In this document: piece after piece, positions 1 to 5,698 of the stretch
Layout of the letters: each line of letters opens with the position of its first letter
Numbering within the stretch: position 1 is the first letter of the stretch
Source: an uncultured Pseudoflavonifractor sp.
GTDB taxonomy: Bacteria; Bacillota_A; Clostridia; Oscillospirales; Oscillospiraceae
Direction of reading: 5' to 3'
Assembly: GCA_947575475.1 (NCBI GenBank)
Contig: CANPNN010000088.1
Span: 1 to 5,861 of the forward strand
Length of the DNA: 5,861 bases
The notes under the pieces: generated by a model
Database searches by the model: none
What the model saw: only the letters and a program-made list of their open reading frames with translations
What the model was told of the DNA's origin: nothing
Position numbers and translations under genes: made by a program

Positions 1-1115
1 TCCACCCCGTGCTTCTTCACCAGCTTGGCAAGGGCGGCGATGGCCTCCTGCTTCTTGACCTCCGAGAAGGTGGGGTACACCACGGCGGTGTCCAGCACCT
101 TCCCCGTGGGGTCCACCACCGCCACCTTGCACCCGTTGCGGTAGCCCGGGTCCAGCCCCATAGCCACCTTGCCCTTCACCGGGGGCTGCATGAGCAGGGG
201 CTTCAAATTGTCCCCAAACATCTTGATGGCCCCCTCGTCGGCCCGCTCGGTGAGGGCGTTCCGGGCCTCCCGCTCGGTGGAGGGCTGGATCAGCCGGTCC
301 CAGGCGTCCTCCACGGCGGCGCCCACGAACCCCTCCGCCGCCGTCCCCGGCTTCACCACCCGGCGGATGAGCAGGTCCAGAGCCTGGTCCCGGTCCAGCT
401 CCACCCCCGCCTTCAAGATCTCCTCCCGCTCCCCCCGGTTGATGGCGAGGATCTGGTGTCCCTGGGCCTTGGCCATGGGGGTGCGGAAGTCGTAATAGAG
501 CCGGTAGACCGTATCGGCAGGCTCCTCCTCCTTGGCCTGGGAGACCAGCACTCCCCTCCGTTCGTAGAGTTCCCGCAGAAGCTTCCGCAGCTCCGCGTCG
601 TCGGACACGGTCTCCGCCACGATGTCGCTGGCCCCCTGCAGGGCCTCCTCCACCGTCTCCACCCCCAAGTCTGGGTTTACATAATCTTCCGCCGCCCTCA
701 GGGGGTCAGGGCAGTCGGGCGCCTGGGCGAACAGAAGGACCGCCAAAGGCTCCAGCCCCTTCTCCCGGGCCACGGTGGCCCGGGTCCGCCGCTTCTGCTT
801 GTAGGGCCGGTACAGGTCCTCCACCTCCGCCAAGGTGGAGGCGTCGTCGATGGCGGCAGACAGCTCCTCCGTCAGCTTGCCCTGCTCCTCGATGGACCGC
901 TTGACCTCCTCCCGGCGCTTGTCCAGGTTCCGGAGGTAATTCAGCCGGTCAAACAGCTCCCGGAGCACCGTGTCGTCCATGGCCCCGTGCATCTCCTTGC
1001 GGTACCGGGCGATGAAGGGGATGGTGTTCCCCTCGTCCAAAAGCGTGACGACATTGTTTACATAATTTTCCGGCTGCCCCAGCTCAGCAGCCAGGATATG
1101 GATGATATTGTCCAT
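1..1115 (-). CDS. tex: Tex family transcription accessory protein, N-terminal part (cut by window edge)
   Basis: The reverse strand encodes 371 residues beginning MDNIIHILAAELGQ and running off the left edge without a stop. Tex proteins are cytoplasmic nucleic-acid-binding factors of about 700-800 residues linked to transcription, so roughly half is missing. Residues 1 to about 190 match the helical Tex N-terminal domain (IPFIARYRKE at 32-41, EVEDLYRPYKQKRRTRA at 97-113). A central part follows (AINRGERE at 224-231, LLMQPPVKGKVAMGLDPGYR at 307-326). From about residue 316 the YqgF/RNase H-like fold begins with the typical GLDPGYRNGCKVAVVD. The HhH and C-terminal S1 RNA-binding domains would lie outside the window. 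The ATG at 1115 is supported by AGGAG at 1123-1127 with a 7-nt spacer. Its own promoter lies just upstream, behind the terminator of the preceding gene. The family call is very secure; its exact cellular role in this organism is not shown. Confidence 0.95.
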   Translation of the reverse strand, partial: MDNIIHILAAELGQPENYVNNVVTLLDEGNTIPFIARYRKEMHGAMDDTVLRELFDRLNYLRNLDKRREEVKRSIEEQGKLTEELSAAIDDASTLAEVEDLYRPYKQKRRTRATVAREKGLEPLAVLLFAQAPDCPDPLRAAEDYVNPDLGVETVEEALQGASDIVAETVSDDAELRKLLRELYERRGVLVSQAKEEEPADTVYRLYYDFRTPMAKAQGHQILAINRGEREEILKAGVELDRDQALDLLIRRVVKPGTAAEGFVGAAVEDAWDRLIQPSTEREARNALTERADEGAIKMFGDNLKPLLMQPPVKGKVAMGLDPGYRNGCKVAVVDPTGKVLDTAVVYPTFSEVKKQEAIAALAKLVKKHGV

Positions 1116-1152
1116 GTATGTTCTCCTCGTCTTTTGTTTTCGCACGAGGAAT

Positions 1153-1181
1153 ATTATACTAAATTTGCCCCTTGGGAGCAA
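1153..1181 (-). promoter_or_regulatory. Probable sigma-A type promoter of tex
   Basis: Read on the minus strand, a perfect TATAAT lies at 1158-1153. TTGCTC lies 17 bp upstream at 1181-1176 and matches only three of the six -35 positions. The -10 is 37 nt from the tex start codon, which leaves a leader of about 30 nt containing the ribosome site. The position between the upstream gene's terminator and tex supports independent transcription. The -10 is strong and the -35 is weak. Confidence 0.65.
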
Positions 1182-1190
1182 GAGCAAACC

Positions 1191-1223
1191 AAAAAACAGC
1201 GGACGGCATTTTCCCGTCCGCTG
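1191..1223 (-). terminator. Rho-independent terminator of the CorC-like gene
   Basis: CAGCGGACGG at 1197-1206 pairs perfectly with CCGTCCGCTG at 1214-1223, giving a 10-bp GC-rich stem with a 7-nt loop. On the minus strand the stem is followed by six T (1196-1191). It starts 4 nt after the TAA stop of the CorC-like gene, so it should insulate tex from that gene. Confidence 0.9.
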
Positions 1224-1227
1224 TCCT

Positions 1228-2130
1228 TTATTTTGTCTCTTCCTCCGGCTCCTTCGCCGGCTCCAGCTTGCTCACCTTGGCCCACTCCACCCGGCGGTCG
1301 GAGAGTTCCTCCACCTGGATATGGAGCCCGTCGGTCTCCACCGTGGGGTGGGTGCCGTCGGCAGGGATCACGTCCAGCTTGGCAAAGACCAGGCCTCCCA
1401 GGGTCTCGGCCTCCCCATCCTCGGGGAACTCCATCTCCAGGGCCTCCGCAATGTCCTCCAGGGACGCGCCCCCCGAGATCCGCCAGAGATTTTCCTCCAA
1501 AAGCACGATCTCCTGCTCATCCTGGGGATCGAACTCGTCGTAGATGTTGCCCACCAGCTCCTCAATAAGGTCCTCCATGGTGATGATCCCGCTGGTGCCG
1601 CCGTACTCGTCCACCACCACGGCAAAGTGGGTCTTGCGGCTCTGCATATCCCGAAAAAGCACGTCGGAGCGCACCGTCTCGGGCACAAAGTAGGCCTCCC
1701 GCAGCAGCTCCCGCAGGGGCTTGGGTTTCTCCTCCTGGGCGTTGAGCAGGTACTCCCGAGTGTTCAGGATCCCGATGATGTCGTCGGTGTCCTCCTCATA
1801 GACCGGGAACCGGGTGAGACCCGAGGACCGGATGGTCTCCATGATCTCCTCCTGGGGGTCGTCCACCCACAGCATGACCACATCGGTGCGGTGGATCATC
1901 ACGTCGGCAGCGGTGGAGTTATTGAACTCAAAGACGTTCTCAATGAGCTCCCTCTCCTCCTTCTCGATGGCTCCCTTCTCCTCGCCCATATCCACCATCT
2001 GGCGGATATCCTCCTCGCTGGCCCGCTTGGTGAGGGCCCGGAGCCGGATGACCAGATAGATGCTGGCGCCGGCGAACAGCACCACAAGCACGGAAAGAAT
2101 GATAAGTAAGGGTATCGTGGGGTCGTCCAC
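1228..2130 (-). CDS. CorC/HlyC-type CBS-domain protein with one membrane segment
   Basis: The product has 300 residues. Residues 6-30 form one hydrophobic segment (IPLLIILSVLVVLFAGASIYLVI) followed by basic residues (RLRALTKR), which fits an N-terminal anchor with the rest in the cytoplasm. The linker EEDIRQMVDMGEEKGAIEKE and the phrase FNNSTAADVMIHRTDV (69-84) lead into a CBS pair at about 72-195, with the family signature VVVDEYGGTSGIITMEDLIE at 171-190 and NIYDEFD at 195-201. Residues of about 205-285 form the CorC_HlyC transporter-associated domain. Relatives are linked to magnesium/cobalt efflux or membrane damage ('hemolysin') on limited evidence, so the substrate is unknown. The multi-pass CNNM/DUF21 domain of full-length relatives is absent, as in E. 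coli CorC, which lacks it too. The GTG at 2130 was chosen because a perfect AGGAGG sits 8 nt upstream; an in-frame ATG at 2157 would place that site inside the gene. It is transcribed divergently from sdaAB. Confidence 0.9.
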   Translation of the reverse strand: MDDPTIPLLIILSVLVVLFAGASIYLVIRLRALTKRASEEDIRQMVDMGEEKGAIEKEERELIENVFEFNNSTAADVMIHRTDVVMLWVDDPQEEIMETIRSSGLTRFPVYEEDTDDIIGILNTREYLLNAQEEKPKPLRELLREAYFVPETVRSDVLFRDMQSRKTHFAVVVDEYGGTSGIITMEDLIEELVGNIYDEFDPQDEQEIVLLEENLWRISGGASLEDIAEALEMEFPEDGEAETLGGLVFAKLDVIPADGTHPTVETDGLHIQVEELSDRRVEWAKVSKLEPAKEPEEETK

Positions 2131-2138
2131 AGATGTTT

Positions 2139-2144
2139 CCTCCT
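2139..2144 (-). promoter_or_regulatory. Ribosome binding site that fixes a GTG start
   Basis: On the minus strand AGGAGG is followed by an 8-nt spacer and GTG (2130-2128). The competing in-frame ATG at 2157 has only GGGAGG one base before it, too close to work as a normal ribosome site. This favours the shorter 300-residue protein. Confidence 0.85.
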
Positions 2145-2162
2145 TTTTGCTGTACATGCCTC

Positions 2163-2191
2163 CCAAAAAGCGGCAAAACCGCCCCTTTTGG
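2163..2191 (-). other. Hairpin in the leader of the CorC-like gene
   Basis: CCAAAA at 2163-2168 pairs with TTTTGG at 2186-2191. Inside it GCGG at 2170-2173 pairs with CCGC at 2179-2182 around a 5-nt loop, with a small asymmetric internal loop between the two helices. It lies between the proposed promoter and the ribosome site, so it would be transcribed. The T run on its 3' side belongs to the stem and is not a free tail, so I do not call it a terminator. It may affect mRNA stability or translation, but function is unproven. Confidence 0.4.
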
Positions 2192-2205
2192 AGATGGATG
2201 ATAAC

Positions 2206-2214
2206 AGTATAACA
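2206..2214 (-). promoter_or_regulatory. Extended -10 promoter of the CorC-like gene
   Basis: On the minus strand the sequence TGTTATACT (2214-2206) has an extended TG motif and a -10 matching TATAAT at five of six positions. No good -35 is seen at the expected place (around 2229-2234 reads GTGCAT), which is common for extended -10 promoters. The start of transcription would be near 2199, giving a leader of about 70 nt that includes the hairpin at 2163-2191. Confidence 0.55.
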
Positions 2215-2245
2215 TACTCTGGAGAAAAATGCACGAAAAAGTGTG

Positions 2246-2274
2246 GAAGAATAGAAAATAGATTTCCTTTCTTC
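2246..2274. promoter_or_regulatory. 29-bp inverted repeat, candidate operator between divergent genes
   Basis: GAAGAA (2246-2251) mirrors TTCTTC (2269-2274), and inside this GAAA (2254-2257) mirrors TTTC (2263-2266), with a centre of ATAGA. The two arms therefore match at 10 of 12 positions. It overlaps the region where a -35 for sdaAB would lie and sits upstream of the CorC-like promoter, a suitable place for a regulator. The purine/pyrimidine bias of the arms makes a chance match more likely than for mixed sequence. Confidence 0.3.
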
Positions 2275-2280
2275 TTTGGG

Positions 2281-2292
2281 TATGATATCATA
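2281..2292 (+). promoter_or_regulatory. Extended -10 promoter of sdaAB within a perfect palindrome
   Basis: TATGATATCATA is its own reverse complement. On the plus strand it contains TGATATCAT, an extended -10 whose hexamer TATCAT (2286-2291) matches TATAAT at five of six positions; an overlapping TATGAT (2281-2286) is a second option. A clear -35 is not seen. Transcription would start near 2297, about 33 nt before sdaAB. By symmetry the same element could act on the minus strand. Confidence 0.5.
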
Positions 2293-2329
2293 GCAGCAGA
2301 AACTGTCAGAAACAGAAAGGGCAGCGCCT

Positions 2330-2995
2330 ATGACCATATTTGACATTATGGGGCCGGTGATGATCGGTCCCTCCTCCTCCCACACCGCCGGAGCGGCCCG
2401 GATCGGGCGCATCGCCCGGCGCCTGCTGGGGTCCCAGCCCAAGAAGGCCCATATCCTGCTCCACGGCTCCTTCGCCGCCACCGGCCAGGGCCACGGCACC
2501 GACCGTGCCCTTGTGGCGGGCATCCTGAACATGGCCCCCGACGACCCCCGACTGCCCCAGTCCTTTGAGCTGGCCCAGCAGGCGGGCCTGGCGGTGAGCG
2601 TGGACGCCACCCACATCCAGGGGGCCCACCCCAACACCGCCCTTCTCCGCCTGGAGGGCAGCGCCGGGGAGCGCCTGGAGCTCCAGGGGGCCTCCCTGGG
2701 CGGCGGCCGGGTCCGCATCCAGGCCATCGACGGCCTGGAGACCTCCTTCTCCGGGGACATGCCCACCCTCATCATCCGCAACGAGGACCGGCCCGGCCAG
2801 GTCCACGAGGTCACCGGCGCCCTGTCCCGCCGTGGGGTGAACATCGCCTCCATGCGCCTGTTCCGGGACAAGCGGGGTGGCTTTGCCGTGATGGTCATTG
2901 AAAGCGACCAGCCCATTGGGGACGAGGTGGTCCGGGAGCTCCAGGCCCAAAAGGGCATCCTCCGGGCCACCTATCTGGATATGATGGAGGAATGA
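2330..2995 (+). CDS. sdaAB: L-serine dehydratase, iron-sulfur-dependent, beta subunit
   Basis: This 221-residue protein is the beta subunit of the two-part, PLP-independent L-serine dehydratase, a cytoplasmic enzyme that converts L-serine to pyruvate and ammonia. The N-terminal signature FDIMGPVMIGPSSSHTAG (4-21) holds the conserved SSSHT. HGSFAATGQGHGTD (45-58), HPNT (100-103) and GASLGGGRV (120-128) are further family motifs. Residues of about 146-220 form an ACT domain (LIIRNEDRPGQVHEVTGALS), a fold that often senses amino acids; its role here is inferred. The length is usual for the separate beta subunit of Firmicutes. The ATG at 2330 gives the standard family N-terminus and is preceded by AAAGGG (2316-2321) with an 8-nt spacer, a moderate ribosome site. 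The stop is 3 nt before the sdaAA start, so the two form an operon and probably a complex. Confidence 0.95.
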   Translation: MTIFDIMGPVMIGPSSSHTAGAARIGRIARRLLGSQPKKAHILLHGSFAATGQGHGTDRALVAGILNMAPDDPRLPQSFELAQQAGLAVSVDATHIQGAHPNTALLRLEGSAGERLELQGASLGGGRVRIQAIDGLETSFSGDMPTLIIRNEDRPGQVHEVTGALSRRGVNIASMRLFRDKRGGFAVMVIESDQPIGDEVVRELQAQKGILRATYLDMMEE

Positions 2996-2998
2996 GCC

Positions 2999-3850
2999 AT
3001 GGCCTTTCATGAAGTAAAACAGCTCCTCCTGGCCGCCGGACAGGGTCCGGTGTGGCTGGCTGTGCAGACCGAGGACTGCCGGGACAGCGGTCTTTCCCCC
3101 GAAAGCTCCTGGTCCAAAATGTCTCACCTCTGGCAGGCCATGGGCCAGACCCAGGCCGATTACGACCCCTCCCGCCGCTCCAACAGCGGCCTTGCCGGCG
3201 GGGACGGCGCCCTTTTGACCGGGGAGGGTCCCGGCCTGTGCGGCCCCTTCCTTCGCCAGGTCATCGCCGCCGCCCTCAGGGCGGGGGAGTGTAACGCCTG
3301 TATGCGCCGGGTGGTGGCCGCCCCCACCGCCGGCTCCTCCGGCGTGCTGCCCGCGGCCCTTCTCCCCCTCCAGTCGCGGGACGGCCTCCCCGACCGGGTG
3401 ATGGTGGAGGCCCTCTACGTGGCCGCCGGCTTCGGCCAGGTCATCGCCGACCGGGCCTCCATCTCGGGAGCTGAGGGCGGCTGTCAGGCCGAGGTGGGCT
3501 CCGCCTCCGCCATGGCTGCCGCCGCCCTGGTCCATGTGAAGGGAGGCACCGGGGACCAGATGGCCCACGCCTGCGCCCTGGCCCTGGCCAACACCCTGGG
3601 CCTGGTGTGCGACCCGGTGGGGGGCCTGGTGGAGGTCCCCTGCATCAGCCGGAACGTGATGGGGGCGGTGAACGCCCTCTCCTGCGCCGAGATGGCCCTC
3701 TCAGGCCTCAAGAGCCGTATCCCCTGCGACGAGGTCATCGACGCCATGGGCGCGGTGGGCGCCCTCCTCCCCGCCTCCCTCCGGGAGACCGGGCAGGGAG
3801 GCCTGGCCGCCACCCCCACAGGCCGGCAGTACGCCCCCAACGAGGAATAA
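2999..3850 (+). CDS. sdaAA: L-serine dehydratase, iron-sulfur-dependent, alpha subunit
   Basis: This 283-residue protein is the alpha subunit, carrying the catalytic [4Fe-4S] cluster of L-serine dehydratase. Family motifs seen are SNSGLAGGDGA (61-71), VVAAPTAGSSGVLPAALLPL (105-124), GAEGGCQAEVGSASAMAAAA (157-176), CDPVGGLVEVPCISRN (204-219) and PCDEVIDAMGAVG (242-254). Cysteines 162, 204 and 215 (gaps of 42 and 11) are the expected cluster ligands; such clusters leave one iron free to bind serine, which makes the enzyme oxygen-sensitive and fits an anaerobe. The C-terminus GLAATPTGRQ is typical and the length is normal. The ATG at 2999 is preceded by GGAGG (2986-2990) 8 nt away, lying inside the end of sdaAB, so translation is probably coupled. 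The gene ends at TAA followed at once by the shared terminator. An additional C98-x-x-C101 pair is present. Confidence 0.96.
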   Translation: MAFHEVKQLLLAAGQGPVWLAVQTEDCRDSGLSPESSWSKMSHLWQAMGQTQADYDPSRRSNSGLAGGDGALLTGEGPGLCGPFLRQVIAAALRAGECNACMRRVVAAPTAGSSGVLPAALLPLQSRDGLPDRVMVEALYVAAGFGQVIADRASISGAEGGCQAEVGSASAMAAAALVHVKGGTGDQMAHACALALANTLGLVCDPVGGLVEVPCISRNVMGAVNALSCAEMALSGLKSRIPCDEVIDAMGAVGALLPASLRETGQGGLAATPTGRQYAPNEE

Positions 3851-3852
3851 AT

Positions 3853-3889
3853 AAAGAGAGGGAGCGTTTGAAACGCTCCCTCTCTTTTT
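3853..3889. terminator. Two-way terminator shared by sdaAA and pyrG
   Basis: Positions 3853-3868 pair perfectly with 3872-3887, giving a 16-bp stem with a TGA loop. The core is GAGAGGGAGCG against CGCTCCCTCTC. On the plus strand it runs into five T (3885-3889) soon after the sdaAA stop (3848-3850). On the minus strand it starts directly after the pyrG stop (3890-3888) and runs into TTTATTTATT. It should therefore end both convergent transcripts. Confidence 0.93.
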
Positions 3890-5498
3890 ATTTCTCTCCA
3901 AAGGCCTTGGCCGCCGCAATAAAATCCCGAAACAGCGGATGAGCCTTATTGGGCCGGGACTTAAACTCCGGGTGGAACTGGACCCCCACGAACCAAGGGT
4001 GTTCGGAAAGCTCCACCGCCTCCACCAAATGCCCGTCAGGGGACAGCCCCGCCAGCTTCAGTCCCGCTTCCTCCAAGGCCTGGCGGTACTCGTTATTGAA
4101 CTCATAGCGGTGGCGGTGCCGCTCCTGAATGTCCTCCATCCCATAGGCCTTTTGAAGATTGACTCCCTCCGCCGTAATGTGGCAGGGATAGGCCCCCAGG
4201 CGCATGGTCCCCCCCTTGGCGGTGATCCCCCGCTGACCGCTCATCAGGTCGATCACCGGGTGGTCCGTATGGTCGCAAAGCTCGGTGGAGTGGGCGTCTC
4301 CCATCCCCGCCACATGGCGGGCAAACTCCACCACCGCCATCTGCATCCCCAGGCAGATGCCGAAATAGGGGATGTTGTTCTCCCTTGCGTACCGAATGGC
4401 GGAGATCATCCCCTCCACCCCCCGCTCCCCAAACCCGCCGGGGACCAGGATCCCGTCGCAGCCCCCCAGCACCCGGGCGGCGTTGGCGTCGCTGACCTGC
4501 TCGGAGTCCACCCAGTCGATGTCCACCATCACGTCGTTCTCAATGCCCCCGTGGTGGAGGGCCTCCGCCACCGACAGATAGGCGTCGTGAAGCTGCATAT
4601 ACTTGCCCACCATGGCGATCCTCACCCGCTTCCGGGCGGTCTTGGCCCGCTCCACCGTGGAGCGCCACCGGGCCAGGTCCGGCTCCCGGTCCTCCAGCCC
4701 CAGCCGCTTGCACACGGCGTGGGCCAGCCCCGCCTCCTCCAGCATCAGAGGTACCTCGTAGAGGATGGGAGCCGTCAGGTTGGGGATCACATTCTCCGGC
4801 GGAATGTTGCAAAACAGGGATATCTTCCGCCGCACATCCTCAGGAATATCGTAGTCCGACCGGCACAGGATCACGTCGGGCTGGATGCCCAGGCTCAGCA
4901 GCTCCTTGGCCGAGTGCTGGGTGGGCTTGCTTTTCAGCTCCCCCGTTCCCGGAATAGCCACCACCAGGGACACGTGGAGGAACAGGCTGTTCTCCCTGCC
5001 CACCTCCACCGCCGCCTGGCGGATGGCCTCCAGAAAGGGCTGGGACTCGATATCGCCCACCGTGCCGCCGACCTCGGTGATGACCACATCGGCCCCCGTC
5101 TCCCGTCCCGCGGCGTAGATCCTGCTCTTGATCTCGTCGGTGATGTGGGGGATGACCTGCACCGTCCCCCCCAGATAATCCCCGCTCCGCTCCCGGTTCA
5201 GCACCGACCAATAGACCTTGCCCGAGGTCACCGAGGAGTGGACGGTGAGGTTTTCGTCGATAAACCGCTCATAGTGGCCCAGATCCAGATCGGTCTCCGC
5301 CCCGTCCTCGGTGACAAAGACCTCCCCATGCTGGAAGGGGCTCATGGTCCCCGGGTCAATGTTCAGATAGGGGTCGAACTTCTGGATGGTGACCCTGTAC
5401 CCCCGCTCCTTCAAAAGCCGCCCCAGGGAGGCCGCGGCGATGCCCTTCCCCAGTCCGGACACCACGCCGCCGGTGACAAAGATGTACTTTACGCTCAT
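3888..5498 (-). CDS. pyrG: CTP synthase (glutamine-hydrolysing)
   Basis: This 536-residue protein makes CTP from UTP, ATP and glutamine, the last step of pyrimidine nucleotide synthesis, in the cytoplasm. The N-terminal synthetase domain (about 1-270) starts with [20 protein letters not shown] (4-23), which contains the P-loop-like nucleotide site, followed by [20 protein letters not shown] (41-60) and [11 protein letters not shown] (142-152). The C-terminal class I glutamine amidotransferase domain (about 290-536) has [10 protein letters not shown] (351-360), the nucleophile Cys382 in [10 protein letters not shown] and the partners His509 and Glu511 in QFHPEF. All key residues are present and the length is normal. 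The ATG at 5498 was chosen because [11 protein letters not shown] is the standard N-terminus and AGGAGG sits 8 nt upstream. A longer frame from a TTG at 5564 would only translate the leader. It has its own strong promoter and shares a terminator with the convergent sdaAA. Confidence 0.98.
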   Translation of the reverse strand: MSVKYIFVTGGVVSGLGKGIAAASLGRLLKERGYRVTIQKFDPYLNIDPGTMSPFQHGEVFVTEDGAETDLDLGHYERFIDENLTVHSSVTSGKVYWSVLNRERSGDYLGGTVQVIPHITDEIKSRIYAAGRETGADVVITEVGGTVGDIESQPFLEAIRQAAVEVGRENSLFLHVSLVVAIPGTGELKSKPTQHSAKELLSLGIQPDVILCRSDYDIPEDVRRKISLFCNIPPENVIPNLTAPILYEVPLMLEEAGLAHAVCKRLGLEDREPDLARWRSTVERAKTARKRVRIAMVGKYMQLHDAYLSVAEALHHGGIENDVMVDIDWVDSEQVSDANAARVLGGCDGILVPGGFGERGVEGMISAIRYARENNIPYFGICLGMQMAVVEFARHVAGMGDAHSTELCDHTDHPVIDLMSGQRGITAKGGTMRLGAYPCHITAEGVNLQKAYGMEDIQERHRHRYEFNNEYRQALEEAGLKLAGLSPDGHLVEAVELSEHPWFVGVQFHPEFKSRPNKAHPLFRDFIAAAKAFGEK

Positions 5499-5506
5499 GC
5501 CTTTTC

Positions 5507-5512
5507 CCTCCT
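5507..5512 (-). promoter_or_regulatory. pyrG ribosome binding site
   Basis: On the minus strand AGGAGG is followed by an 8-nt spacer and the ATG at 5498. This fixes the 536-residue form over an in-frame upstream extension that begins with TTG at 5564. Confidence 0.88.
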
Positions 5513-5528
5513 GCCCGACCCCGTTGCC

Positions 5529-5556
5529 GGAATATATTCCTCGGCCCCTTTGCCGA
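5529..5556 (-). other. pyrG leader with two adjacent hairpins
   Basis: Read on the minus strand, TCGGC (5556-5552) and GCCGA (5545-5541) form a 5-bp stem with loop AAAGGG. It is followed immediately by the perfect 12-bp palindrome GGAATATATTCC (5540-5529), which can fold as a 4-bp stem with a TATA loop. Both lie in the roughly 67-nt transcribed leader, 16 nt upstream of the ribosome site. No T tract follows, so it does not look like an attenuator terminator. CTP-dependent control of pyrG leaders is known in Bacillus, but that type of GGGC start and terminator is not visible here. Confidence 0.4.
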
Positions 5557-5570
5557 TTTTTCAAGCTTTC

Positions 5571-5599
5571 ATTTTACTCGCCTAATTTTTTAATGTCAA
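5571..5599 (-). promoter_or_regulatory. Strong sigma-A type promoter of pyrG
   Basis: On the minus strand a perfect TTGACA (5599-5594) is followed by a 17-bp spacer and TAAAAT (5576-5571), five of six to consensus. An AT-rich stretch (about 5608-5622) upstream of the -35 could act as an UP element. Transcription would start around 5566-5562. This is the best promoter match in the window. Confidence 0.88.
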
Positions 5600-5651
5600 C
5601 GGCGTTGTAAAATAAATTTTTTCACCTGCCCGGCCGGGGGAAGCCTATTTT

Positions 5652-5668
5652 CCCGCCTTCCCGGCGGG
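5652..5668. repeat. GC-rich perfect hairpin
   Basis: CCCGCC (5652-5657) pairs with GGCGGG (5663-5668) around TTCCC. On the plus strand it is preceded by CTATTTT; on the minus strand it is followed by AAAATAG, so there is no T tract downstream on the minus strand. It sits about 53 bp upstream of the pyrG -35. Function is unknown. Confidence 0.5.
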
Positions 5669-5671
5669 GGA

Positions 5672-5698
5672 CCAAAACCGCTTTAGAAGCGGTTCTGG
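5672..5698. repeat. Hairpin with 8-bp perfect core, weak minus-strand terminator candidate
   Basis: AACCGCTT (5676-5683) pairs perfectly with AAGCGGTT (5687-5694) around a TAG loop. After one mismatch CCA (5672-5674) also pairs with TGG (5696-5698). On the minus strand the core ends in TTTTGG, a short T run, so it could be a weak terminator for a gene beyond the right edge. It could equally be part of a structured element. Confidence 0.5.

Noticed and set aside
673..1069. GTTTACATAAT occurs twice inside tex (near 675 and 1056).
   Set aside because: Both copies encode similar residues (E-D/N-Y-V-N) in the N-terminal domain, lie 381 bp apart, and no wider similarity surrounds them. Shared coding is enough explanation.
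9..1568. A 519-codon open frame on the plus strand across tex and the end of the CorC-like gene.
   Set aside because: It is the antisense of two clear protein families, is very rich in Pro/Gly/Arg/Leu/His, crosses a terminator and a promoter, and has no recognisable domain. High GC leaves few stop codons.
2131..2970. An upstream extension of the CorC-like frame on the minus strand to 2970.
   Set aside because: It runs antisense through sdaAB and the divergent promoter region. The perfect ribosome site at 2139-2144 and the family N-terminus support the start at 2130.
2306..3568. A 420-codon minus-strand frame opposite sdaAB and sdaAA.
   Set aside because: Gly/His-rich antisense shadow of two confirmed genes, with no domain and no ribosome site.
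5499..5564. A longer pyrG product starting at TTG 5564.
   Set aside because: It would translate the hairpin leader, starts within a few bases of the predicted transcript start, and adds 22 residues not typical of CTP synthase.
3939..5585. A 548-codon plus-strand frame opposite pyrG.
   Set aside because: Antisense shadow of pyrG, rich in His/Pro/Leu/Val, and it would run over the pyrG promoter and leader.
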